Positions 1 to 6,399 of a DNA stretch of 9,010 nucleotides are shown here, piece by piece. A program made the translations under genes and the position numbers. How positions within the stretch are numbered: the first letter of the stretch is position 1; each line of letters starts with the position of its first letter. Source of the stretch: Halobacteriales archaeon QH_10_70_21 (lineage in GTDB: Archaea > Halobacteriota > Halobacteria > Halobacteriales > Haloarculaceae). The notes beneath the pieces are model-generated. The model was not told the origin of the DNA, searched no databases, and worked only from the letters and a program-made list of their open reading frames with translations. The stretch spans positions 1 through 9,010 of the forward strand of contig PXQM01000006.1 in the NCBI GenBank assembly GCA_003021325.1, read 5' to 3'.

Positions 1-46
1 CGAAGCCGGCGAGTGGGTTGGCCGTCACGAACGAGTGGAGCGGTAG
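1..46 (-). CDS. Possible N-terminal fragment of a DUF2309/DabA-like protein (partial, start unresolved)
   Basis: Seen: reading the minus strand leftward from about base 46, the frame gives LPLHSFVTANPLAGF and runs off the window edge. From memory of the DUF2309 (UPF0753, DabA) family, haloarchaeal members carry a very similar motif near the N-terminus (W-P-L-x-S-F-V-x-x-N-P-L-x-G-F). DabA is the zinc-containing, carbonic-anhydrase-like subunit of the DAB inorganic-carbon uptake complex with a NuoL-like DabB. This frame is the same as that of the upstream oxidoreductase and is closed by its TGA at 74-76, with no ATG between. The only in-frame start is a GTG at 28-26, inside the motif. Another GTG at 66-64 is in a different frame and would need a one-base shift in the G-rich run at 48-60. 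The gene could be N-terminally decayed, contain a sequencing frameshift, or be a chance match of 15 residues. Confidence 0.4.
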
Positions 47-73
47 GCCGGCCCCGCCCCGCTCACGTTGCCG

Positions 74-1729
74 TCAGGCGGACCCCAGCCGACCGTCGAG
101 GTGGTCCGCAAGCCGAAGCGTCAGGGCCGCGATGGTCAGCGTCGGGTTCGCCGCGCCGCTCGTGGGGAACGCCCCGCTGGAGCTCACGTAGAGGTTCGAG
201 AGGTCGTGCGTCCGGAGTGTCGGGTCCAGCACGCTCGCGTCCGGGTCCGACCCCATCCTCGTGACGCCCATCTGGTGGTGGGCCGTCCAGAACGGCGCGC
301 CGGATTCGGGGTTGGTCCGCAGGTCGGTCGCTCCGACCGCCGCGAGGACGTCCCGACAGACCGCCTCTGCGCGCTCAAGTGCGGCGCGCGTCCGCTCGTC
401 GACGTCGAAGGCCACCTCCGGAACCGGGTTGCCCCGGTCGTCCGTCCTGGACCGGTCGAGCGAGACCCGGTTGTCCCGGTCCGGAAGCTGTTCGACCCAG
501 GCGTTGATGGAGACGTGCCGGGTCGCCTCGTCGGCGACGCGTTCGAGGTGCCGCTCGCCCCACCGGTCGCGCTCGAAGGCGGCGGCGACGTCGCCGCGAA
601 GGAGCCGACCCGAGAGCGGTAACTGTTCGAGAGCCGTCTCGACCGGCTGCCGACCCGCGGTGTTCGAGCACTCCAGGATGATGGTTCCCTCCGGTCCCCG
701 GTCGTAGGCGTAGTACTGCTCGCTCATGCTGGTAGAGTAACCGATGAGGTGCTGGCGGGTGGGTTCCTCGAGCCGGCCCCGGACTCTCACCCCGGGATGC
801 TCCATGAAGTAGTGGCCGAGTTCGCCGCTTTCGTTGGCCAGTCCGTCGGGATACTGCGGGGACCGCGACAGCAACAGCAATCGGACCGACTCGACGGCAC
901 CGCAGGCCACGACGAAGCAGCGGGCCTCCTGTCGGTGGGTCTCGCCGTCCGGCGTGGCGTACTCGGCGGCGACCACGCGCTCGCCGTCCGCGTCGTGCTC
1001 GAGGCGCTGGACCGGCGCCCGGTCGACGACACGCGCGCCGCTTTCCGCCGCCTTGCGGACGTGCACCGTCGCGTCGTACTTCGCGCCGGAGGGACAGACC
1101 GGGTCGCAGGTCCCGTACCCGACGCACTCGCTGCGACCGTCGTACTGGGCGGTGTTTATCGCACGGGGGACCGGGTGGAGCGCGATGCCCTCCGCGTCGA
1201 ACCCCTCGGCGAGCAGTCCGTCCGAGTAGCTCGGTGGCACCGGCGCCATCGGGTGGGGGCCGCTCCGGGCACCGCCGAACGGCGAGGCGGCGCCGGCGAC
1301 GCCCATCGCCCGCTCCGCACGGAGGTAGTACGGCTCGAGGTCGGCGTACGATATCGGCCAGTCGGCGCCGACGCCGTACCGGGTCGCCATCTCGAAGTCC
1401 TCCGGGTGGAGCCGCGGCGTCATCGCCCCCCAGTGCAGCGTCGTCCCGCCGACCCCCTTCACCCGGGCGGCGTTGAGCCCGTAATCGACCGGTCCCGAGG
1501 TCGTGAACCGGTCCCGCTCCCCGCCCATCTCCCAGATGTCGTCGTCGTGGTCGGGCCGTAACGCCCGTTCCATCCGGCGCCCCCGCTCGCCCCGGTCGAA
1601 CCGCGGCCCGGCCTCCAGGACGACCACGTCGTGGCCCCGGTCGGCCAGCGACGCGGCGAGCATCGCCCCGGCCGGCCCGGCGCCGACGATGCAGACGTCC
1701 GCAGGCGGCGCGGGCGTCCGGTCGGTCAT
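74..1729 (-). CDS. GMC-family FAD-dependent oxidoreductase (large subunit, gluconate/sugar dehydrogenase type)
   Basis: A 551-residue flavoprotein of the glucose-methanol-choline family, expected to oxidise an alcohol, sugar or polyol. Seen: the Rossmann FAD-binding motif GAGPAG at residues 16-21 and the ribose-binding VLEAG at 37-41. The second FAD-contact segment GVGGTTLHWGA lies at 92-102. The C-terminal active-site region has the His pair H484/H485 (AHHQMG) and N528 in AANPTLTI, matching the His-Asn catalytic pair of the family. Residues 201-212 (ECVGYGTCDPVC) form C-x5-C-x3-C, resembling the cysteine cluster that holds a 3Fe-4S centre in bacterial FAD-glucose, fructose and gluconate dehydrogenases. 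There is no signal peptide. The gene starts inside the stop of the small-subunit gene (ATGA overlap), implying translational coupling and a complex. The substrate cannot be told from sequence. Family assignment is secure; Fe-S binding is inferred. Confidence 0.93.
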   Translation of the reverse strand: MTDRTPAPPADVCIVGAGPAGAMLAASLADRGHDVVVLEAGPRFDRGERGRRMERALRPDHDDDIWEMGGERDRFTTSGPVDYGLNAARVKGVGGTTLHWGAMTPRLHPEDFEMATRYGVGADWPISYADLEPYYLRAERAMGVAGAASPFGGARSGPHPMAPVPPSYSDGLLAEGFDAEGIALHPVPRAINTAQYDGRSECVGYGTCDPVCPSGAKYDATVHVRKAAESGARVVDRAPVQRLEHDADGERVVAAEYATPDGETHRQEARCFVVACGAVESVRLLLLSRSPQYPDGLANESGELGHYFMEHPGVRVRGRLEEPTRQHLIGYSTSMSEQYYAYDRGPEGTIILECSNTAGRQPVETALEQLPLSGRLLRGDVAAAFERDRWGERHLERVADEATRHVSINAWVEQLPDRDNRVSLDRSRTDDRGNPVPEVAFDVDERTRAALERAEAVCRDVLAAVGATDLRTNPESGAPFWTAHHQMGVTRMGSDPDASVLDPTLRTHDLSNLYVSSSGAFPTSGAANPTLTIAALTLRLADHLDGRLGSA

Positions 1730-2241
1730 GTTCCGCCGGGACCACGCTGGTATGCGGCCCGTCCCCCGGGGTAGCCGGGCGGGTTCTCGATGCCGAGCAG
1801 TCGCCCGCCGACCGGCGACGCGTACAGCGCGTACAGGAGCTCGTGGACGACGAAATACCGGACGCGCTGGGCGTCGGTGCCGTCGGGGTTCGCCCGGACG
1901 CGGTCGACGCCGAGGCGACGGATGACGGCGCGCCGTCGGTCGGGGCCGAGGTCGGCGAACGGCCGGTCGTGGGTCCCCCGCCCCCGGCGGTCGAGGACGA
2001 CGACGGCGTCGGCCAGCGCCGCCTCGAAGTCGGACCGGACGTGGCTCCGGCCCCGGACGTAGGTCGTGACGAACGATTCGGTCACGTCGACCCGCTCCGG
2101 GTACAGCACCTCGGCGACGGCGACCAGCGTCCGCGTCACCGTCTCGGAGTCCGGAGCCGGGTCCCGCCGCTGTCCCACCGCAGCCGACCCCGCACCGAGG
2201 GCCGCCAGGGCAACGAGGGCGTCGCGCCGCGTGAGTTCCAT
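1726..2241 (-). CDS. Gluconate 2-dehydrogenase subunit 3-like protein with Tat signal
   Basis: A protein of 171 residues from ATG at 2241; a GTG immediately before it (2244) would add one residue. The N-terminus MELTRRDALVALAALGAGSA has a twin-arginine followed by a hydrophobic alanine/leucine stretch, which reads as a Tat signal. The body contains VAEVLYPERVDVTESFVTTYV and a later FVVHELLYALYASPVGG, as in the small (gamma, subunit 3) partner of membrane-bound GMC dehydrogenases. In that family the small subunit carries the only Tat signal and escorts the folded FAD subunit across the membrane. Here the large-subunit gene follows with a 4-nt overlap and itself lacks a signal, which fits this arrangement. 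No cytochrome c subunit is present in the window, so the electron acceptor is unknown. Tat export is the usual route in haloarchaea. Confidence 0.85.
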   Translation of the reverse strand: MELTRRDALVALAALGAGSAAVGQRRDPAPDSETVTRTLVAVAEVLYPERVDVTESFVTTYVRGRSHVRSDFEAALADAVVVLDRRGRGTHDRPFADLGPDRRRAVIRRLGVDRVRANPDGTDAQRVRYFVVHELLYALYASPVGGRLLGIENPPGYPGGRAAYQRGPGGT

Positions 2242-2265
2242 CACGCCGGAGTCGGGGTCATCGGT

Positions 2266-2276
2266 GCAAAGTTATG
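2266..2276 (-). promoter_or_regulatory. Candidate TATA element for the small-subunit/GMC operon
   Basis: Read on the minus strand, CATAACTTTGC is the only AT-rich stretch in the 41 bp between the end of the membrane-protein gene and the small-subunit ATG. Its centre lies about 27-30 bp upstream of the GTG/ATG start, the spacing expected for a leaderless archaeal transcript. No convincing Shine-Dalgarno sequence is seen. Independent transcription from the upstream gene is therefore plausible but unproven. Confidence 0.4.
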
Positions 2277-2282
2277 CCACTC

Positions 2283-3158
2283 CTACCGGGCGAGCGGGCG
2301 GAAACGCGGTCCGGTCGACCGGGCGAGCGACCCGAGCAGTGCCACGAGCACGACGGCGCACCCGCCGACCTGCAGCGGGGGGTAGTACGGCCCCATTGCC
2401 GCCAGCGCCATCGGTGCGATGGCCTCCGGGAGCATGGCGGCGAACTCCGCTCGGGCCCCCGGGAGCGAGGTGAGGTCCTGCCTGAGGAGGCTGGCGGCAC
2501 TGGCTGCGACCAGCCACCCGATGACGAGGACGACCGGCGCCATCCCTCTGGCCCATCGAGCCGCCCGACACCGCCGGGGACTGCCGGGGTCGGCGACGGT
2601 GGCTGGCCGGTCGACTACCTGGCCCGCCAGCAGCAGGACCACGACGCCGCCGAGAACTGCCGGCCCCCGACCGACGAGGAGGACCGGAACGGCCGCCGCC
2701 ACGGGCACCGTTCCGCTCGCCTCCAGGGCCACGGCGGTCAGGCCGACGCTCGCCAGGAGCGCGACGGTCGCGACCCTGAGGTACGCGAAGACCCCCGAGA
2801 GCACCGCCCGCGGCGGCCCACCGGGCCGAAGAGGGGGGCGCGCCGCCCAGCCCAGGAACCCGACGGTGACGAGAACGAGGTCCCCGGCCAGGTGTGCCAC
2901 CGTCGGCAGGGACGCTGTCCCGGTCCAGAGCGCGGCCAACAGCCCGCCGACGACGAACCCGACCGCGCCCGCGAGGCCGAACAGTATCCCGCTCGGGACC
3001 GCCAGCAGGTACGCCAGCGCCGGACGGCCCAGGAGGCGGGCGCCGGCAACGCCGACGCCGAGCGTGAGCGACGCGACGAGCGTACCCCGCCACGCCCACC
3101 GCGCACCGCGAGAGCGGACCGCGATACGGTCCCGGGCGGCCCGGAAGCGGTCGGTCAT
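2283..3158 (-). CDS. Unrecognised multi-pass membrane protein
   Basis: A 291-residue protein I do not recognise. The first 24 residues are basic (MTDRFRAARDRIAVRSRGARWAWR) and suggest a cytoplasmic N-terminus. Hydrophobic segments follow at roughly 25-42, 48-78 (long, perhaps a hairpin), 88-106, 120-145, 150-178, 206-224 and 264-279, with a weaker one near 242-258. A loop at 182-205 is Arg/Pro-rich. Acidic residues are few, as in other haloarchaeal membrane proteins. The segment near residues 48-78 (PSGILFGLAGAVGFVVGG) recalls small integral-membrane sensor or substrate-binding modules such as MASE1 or ECF S-components, but I cannot support either. There is no attached signalling, ATPase or catalytic domain. 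It is preceded by a 132-bp spacer and followed after 41 bp by the Tat small subunit on the same strand. Confidence 0.75.
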   Translation of the reverse strand: MTDRFRAARDRIAVRSRGARWAWRGTLVASLTLGVGVAGARLLGRPALAYLLAVPSGILFGLAGAVGFVVGGLLAALWTGTASLPTVAHLAGDLVLVTVGFLGWAARPPLRPGGPPRAVLSGVFAYLRVATVALLASVGLTAVALEASGTVPVAAAVPVLLVGRGPAVLGGVVVLLLAGQVVDRPATVADPGSPRRCRAARWARGMAPVVLVIGWLVAASAASLLRQDLTSLPGARAEFAAMLPEAIAPMALAAMGPYYPPLQVGGCAVVLVALLGSLARSTGPRFRPLAR

Positions 3159-3290
3159 CGGACGGAGTTCCGGTCCGACGTACTTGGTTACCGGCGGATT
3201 ACCGTCCTGAACCCGGCGGCTACGACGGCCCGCCTGACCCGAACCGGTTCCGGGAGGTGGACATCGACTCGAGTCACCACGAGGTGGGAA
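3159..3290. other. 132-bp intergenic spacer with two 10-bp palindromes
   Basis: This spacer lies between the end of the glycosyltransferase gene and the start of the membrane-protein gene, both on the minus strand. No ORF of note is present. On the minus strand GGTAACCAAGTA at 3190-3179 sits about 27 bp before the ATG at 3158 and may be a weak TATA region for a leaderless transcript. Two perfect 10-bp palindromes lie further upstream of that gene. There is no T-run marking a terminator for the glycosyltransferase. Confidence 0.5.
3241..3275. repeat. Pair of perfect 10-bp palindromes
   Basis: GAACCGGTTC at 3241-3250 and GACTCGAGTC at 3266-3275 are each perfectly self-complementary and are separated by 15 bp. 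They lie upstream of the candidate promoter of the membrane-protein gene. They could be operator half-sites for a dimeric regulator. Such palindromes also occur by chance about once per kilobase, so this is a weak call. Confidence 0.3.
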
Positions 3291-4880
3291 TCAACCCGAG
3301 TCGGTCCGACGGAATATCACGTAGCCCTCGGTCCCGTCGACCGGTTCGTACTTCCGGTTCATATACACGACCAGCGGCCGCTTGTCGTCGGCGAGCCACT
3401 TCGCCTTCTCCGGGTCGATGCGGCCGTTTTCGGTCACGTGGTCCCGGCGGACGACGAGGTACGGAACGGAGCGCTCCTCGAGGTCCTCGATGACGCCGTC
3501 CACCGTCGGTCCGTAGACGCCCATGTAGTACCGGGAGCCGTACTCCAGCTCGTCGGAGAAGACGTCCAGGTAGAGGTTGGGTGGCCAGGTGTACACCGGG
3601 CCGTCGACCCGCGTCTCGACCGTCTCGGCCGACTCGACCTGTTCGTTGACGTGGTTGCCGGCGAGAGCGTTGCCGAGCAGGAGGCCGTTGAACCCCGCCG
3701 TCAGGACGACGAGGACGACGAGGGCGACCACGGCCGCCGTCGACCGGTCGGGGACGGCGGGCCACCGCCTCGCGAGTCCGCCATCGGCGCGAACCGCCGT
3801 CGGGCGGGCGACGGCCACGTGCTGCCAGCCGACGGCCGCCAGGACCGCCATCGGCGGGAACACGAACAGTAGCTGGTGCTGTGCCCCGAAGCTCGTCATG
3901 CCGGTGTAGCTCACGGCGATCCCCCAGAGGACGACGAACAGCAGCTCGTCGTTGACCGCCCGCCGCCGCAGGAGGTTCCGGCCGACAACCGCCACCACGC
4001 CGACGGCGAGCAGCCATACCGGCAGGAGGCTGACCGCCGCGTACGCGCGGCCAGAGAGGCTGACGGGCGTCTGGTAGCTGGTCGCCGGAAGGACGAACGT
4101 GTAGTACAGCATGTCCGCTAGCGTGCCCCGCGCCGCGAAGACGGCGAGCACGAGCGCGACCGGGACGACGAAGCCGGTCCCGATGAGGACCAGCCGGCGG
4201 ACGGTTCGGACGACCTCGGCAGCCGAGCGGTGGTCGGGATAGCGGAACCGGAGCCCCTGGTAGACGATGAAGGCCAGGCCGAAGAGGAAGACGGTCTGGT
4301 TGAACAGGACGCCGACGGCGAGCGCGACGCCGGCGAGGGCGTCGGCCCACGGCCGGCGGCGGAACAACAGGACCGCAGCGAGCACCGTCGGCAGTACCGC
4401 CCACGGTTCGGTGAGGAAGTAGTAACCCTCGAAGTGGGGGAGGTACGCGGCGAGCAGGTAGGCGATACCGGCCACCATCCCGGTCCGTGCGTCGGCCACC
4501 TGCCGACCGAGCAGGGCCACGAGCGTTCCGGTCAGGCCGACGACGGCGTAGGTCCACAGGCGGAGGACGGCCATCGTCAGCGCCGGCGGCTCCGGGAGCC
4601 CGGGAATCGCCACCAGAACGGACCGGGCCGCGTCGGTGTAGACGATACCGGCGGCGGCGACGGCGAAGATTCCCGGCGACTTGTGGTCAATGGCGTCGCG
4701 ATACAGGCGGCCGCCGTCGGTGACCCGTTCGGCGACGGCCAGGTAGATGGCCTCGTCGAAGTGGAGTGGATTCTGGAGGTACAGCAACGGGAGGGCGACG
4801 GCGAGGACGCCGAAGACGACGACGAACCCGTACAGGTGGCCCCCAGGAGACGCACCGATGTCGGCGTCGGCGTCAGACAT
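3291..4880 (-). CDS. GT39/ArnT-like polytopic membrane glycosyltransferase
   Basis: A 529-residue protein of the GT-C fold, family 39-like (PMT/ArnT type). These enzymes transfer sugar from a polyprenyl- or dolichyl-phosphate donor to an acceptor on the outer face of the membrane. Seen: a short acidic N-terminus, a first transmembrane helix at about 16-35, then the family's hallmark acidic pair in LHFDEAIY (D42, E43) in the first outer loop. LYRDAIDHKSPG (59-70) follows, and HFEGYYFLTEPW (149-160) provides a second conserved acidic region. Many hydrophobic helices continue to about residue 385. The last ~140 residues form a soluble, acidic, presumably extracellular domain with aromatic-rich stretches (YTWPPNLYLDVF). 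Length and layout fit the family. It is not within an obvious N-glycosylation (agl) cluster here, so acceptor and sugar are unknown. ATG at 4880 is the natural start. Confidence 0.85.
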   Translation of the reverse strand: MSDADADIGASPGGHLYGFVVVFGVLAVALPLLYLQNPLHFDEAIYLAVAERVTDGGRLYRDAIDHKSPGIFAVAAAGIVYTDAARSVLVAIPGLPEPPALTMAVLRLWTYAVVGLTGTLVALLGRQVADARTGMVAGIAYLLAAYLPHFEGYYFLTEPWAVLPTVLAAVLLFRRRPWADALAGVALAVGVLFNQTVFLFGLAFIVYQGLRFRYPDHRSAAEVVRTVRRLVLIGTGFVVPVALVLAVFAARGTLADMLYYTFVLPATSYQTPVSLSGRAYAAVSLLPVWLLAVGVVAVVGRNLLRRRAVNDELLFVVLWGIAVSYTGMTSFGAQHQLLFVFPPMAVLAAVGWQHVAVARPTAVRADGGLARRWPAVPDRSTAAVVALVVLVVLTAGFNGLLLGNALAGNHVNEQVESAETVETRVDGPVYTWPPNLYLDVFSDELEYGSRYYMGVYGPTVDGVIEDLEERSVPYLVVRRDHVTENGRIDPEKAKWLADDKRPLVVYMNRKYEPVDGTEGYVIFRRTDSG

Positions 4881-4917
4881 TCCGTCCGTCCGTCGACACC
4901 GCGAGTTCCAGTCCGTC

Positions 4918-4927
4918 GACTATACCG
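4918..4927 (-). promoter_or_regulatory. Candidate TATA element for the GT39-like gene
   Basis: On the minus strand CGGTATAGTC lies about 43 bp upstream of the ATG at 4880. With the usual archaeal spacing, transcription would begin near 4896 and leave a leader of about 16 nt. A weak purine-rich match (GGACGGA) precedes the ATG. The call rests on position and composition only. Confidence 0.3.
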
Positions 4928-5371
4928 CTTCTATCTGCAAGCCACATCATCGTTGCATGGGTCCGCTGCGAGCCGGTATCGGATTGTTACTATTCGGATA
5001 AACCCGTACGTGTCGAGCGGCCGTATTTGCCGCCACTGATACTATCCGGGTCGGGTATTTTTCGCGATGCTGACTGTTCTATTAATGTGAACTTGTAGAA
5101 ATACGGTCCGATCTATACCACGGCTGTGTCCGGTTTACCGAGGCGTTTTCGAGCGGACACTGGTCCCCGGTATCCGGGAGCTTACCGCCCGGCCGATCGA
5201 CGTGTCTCCGAACCATCGGTGCCTCTCGCGGTCGCATCCGGCGAGGCGGAACGTTCCTGCTCGATGCTGCTCGCCGCCCACACGTGCTGGACAACCCGAT
5301 GGCGTCGCGACGAGCGCGGGTCGTGCCGAACCGTTCGTGTTTTCCCGACGGCGGGACCTACTGTGCGCCAC

Positions 5372-5378
5372 GGAGTGA
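5372..5378 (+). promoter_or_regulatory. Shine-Dalgarno site deciding the amidohydrolase start
   Basis: GGAGTGA ends four bases before the ATG at 5383, with seven bases between its GGAG core and the ATG. It matches the archaeal anti-Shine-Dalgarno closely. It selects this ATG over an in-frame ATG 99 bp upstream, whose extra residues are basic and Cys/Arg-rich and look non-coding. Confidence 0.65.
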
Positions 5379-5382
5379 CGCC

Positions 5383-6399
5383 ATGGAGGAACTAACGGGC
5401 ACGGTCCTCGTCGGGGAGTCGTTCGAACCGGTCCGGGGCCGCGTCGTCGTCGATGACGGTCGCATCGAGGCCGTCGAGGAGGCCCCGACGGAGTCGACGG
5501 ACATCGTTCTGCCGTCGTTCGTCAACGCCCACACCCACCTCGGCGACTCGGTGGCGAAGGAGGCGGCCGTCGGGCTCTCCCTCGAGGAGGCGGTCGCCCC
5601 GCCCGACAGCCTGAAGCACCGCCGGCTGGCCCGGGCCAGCCACGAGGAACTCGTGACGGCCATGCGCCGGACGCTCAGGTTCATGAACCGGACCGGCACG
5701 GTTTCGTGTCTGGACTTCCGGGAGTCGGGGACCGAGGGGGCCCGCGCGCTCCGGGAGGCCGCCCGACCCGTCGACCTCGACCCGTTCATCTTCGGGAGCG
5801 GGGACTCCTCCGTCCTCGACGTCGCCGACGGGTACGGGGCCAGCGGCGCGAACGACGACGAGTTCGACGCGGAGCGCGCCGCGGCCCGGGACCGCGGCGT
5901 CCCCTTCGCCATCCACGCCGGGGAACCGGACGCGACGGACATCCACCCAGCCCTCGAGTTGGACCCCGACCTGCTCGTCCACATGGTCCACGCCGGGACG
6001 GAGCACCTCGAACGGGTCGCCGACCGCTCGATTCCGGTCGCGGTCTGTCCGCGGGCGAACACCGTCCTCGAGGTCGGTCGGCCGCCGGTCCGGGAGCTGC
6101 TGGACCACACGACCGTCGCGCTCGGGACGGACAACGTCATGCTGAACCCGCCCTCGATGTTCCGGGAGATGGCGTACACGGCCAAGGAGTTCGACGTGAC
6201 CGCCCGTGAGGTGCTGCAAATGGCGACGGTTGCGGGCGCCGAGATAGCCGGTCTCGACCGCGGCGTCGTCGCCCCGGGCCGGCGGGCGGCGCTGACGGTC
6301 CTGGACGGCGACTCGCACAACCTGGCCGGCGCGGTCGACACGGTGCCTGCGGTCGTCCGGCGAGCTACCGCCCGGGACGTCGAACGGGTCCTCCGCTAG
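5383..6399 (+). CDS. Metal-dependent amidohydrolase (chlorohydrolase/deaminase type)
   Basis: A 338-residue cytoplasmic enzyme of the amidohydrolase superfamily. Seen: a short N-terminal beta region with VVVDDGRIEAVE (21-32), then LPSFVNAHTHLGDS with metal ligands H50 and H52. Further ligands are H178 in AIHAGE, with the neighbouring E181, then H203 in HMVHAGTEH, and D250 in LGTDN. CPRAN at 222-226 corresponds to the CPxSN segment of the TrzA/AtzA, S-adenosylhomocysteine deaminase and guanine deaminase group. The C-terminal APGRRAALTVLDGDSHNL is the usual end strand. It is shorter than most 400-plus-residue members, mainly through a compact N-terminus and a short metal-binding insertion. The metal and catalytic residues are intact, so it should be active. 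Substrate (nucleobase, nucleoside or triazine-like) cannot be assigned. It ends tail-to-tail with the Lrp regulator, sharing the CTAG at 6396-6399. Confidence 0.9.
   Translation: MEELTGTVLVGESFEPVRGRVVVDDGRIEAVEEAPTESTDIVLPSFVNAHTHLGDSVAKEAAVGLSLEEAVAPPDSLKHRRLARASHEELVTAMRRTLRFMNRTGTVSCLDFRESGTEGARALREAARPVDLDPFIFGSGDSSVLDVADGYGASGANDDEFDAERAAARDRGVPFAIHAGEPDATDIHPALELDPDLLVHMVHAGTEHLERVADRSIPVAVCPRANTVLEVGRPPVRELLDHTTVALGTDNVMLNPPSMFREMAYTAKEFDVTAREVLQMATVAGAEIAGLDRGVVAPGRRAALTVLDGDSHNLAGAVDTVPAVVRRATARDVERVLR

Larger units (their letters stand above)
4881..5382. other. 502-bp divergent intergenic region with AT-richer core
   Basis: No gene is supported between the divergent glycosyltransferase and amidohydrolase starts. 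Short open frames exist (for example 5126-5395 plus and 5082-5294 minus), but they encode Arg/Ser-rich, non-acidic peptides without recognisable features. By hand count, 4981-5120 is about 46% GC, against roughly 70% for the window as a whole. It holds several TATA-like stretches: ATTAATG at 5081-5087, a T-run at 5058-5062 that reads CGAAAAATA on the minus strand, and TCTATACC at 5112-5119. It could house the promoters of both flanking genes, a small RNA, or the remains of lost sequence. The GC-rich right part (5120-5380) shows no clear signal until the ribosome site before the amidohydrolase. Confidence 0.6.

Noticed and set aside
375..1745. A 456-codon minus-strand frame overlapping the GMC gene
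   Set aside because: Arg/Gly/Pro-rich translation in an alternative frame of a clear flavoprotein gene; no motif.
3277..3287. CCAC-GAG-GTGG small hairpin after the GT39-like stop as a terminator
   Set aside because: A four-base stem with no following T-run; archaeal terminators need a T-rich tract, which is absent.
2274..3872. A 532-codon open frame on the plus strand
   Set aside because: It is antisense to two membrane-protein genes and crosses their intergenic spacer. Its product is Arg/Pro/Gly-rich without domains. It is a GC-bias shadow frame.
4881..4895. Tandem GTCC/TCCG tetranucleotide repeat before the GT39-like gene
   Set aside because: Only about three units; common by chance in GC-rich DNA and without further structure.
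5058..5062. Five-T run as a terminator
   Set aside because: No gene ends near it on either strand; both neighbours are divergent, so it is more likely part of a promoter read as CGAAAAATA on the minus strand.
5126..5395. An 89-codon plus-strand frame with a GTG start before the amidohydrolase
   Set aside because: A TATA-like stretch lies upstream, but the product is Arg/Ser/Cys-rich and not acidic. It also overlaps the amidohydrolase start and its Shine-Dalgarno site.
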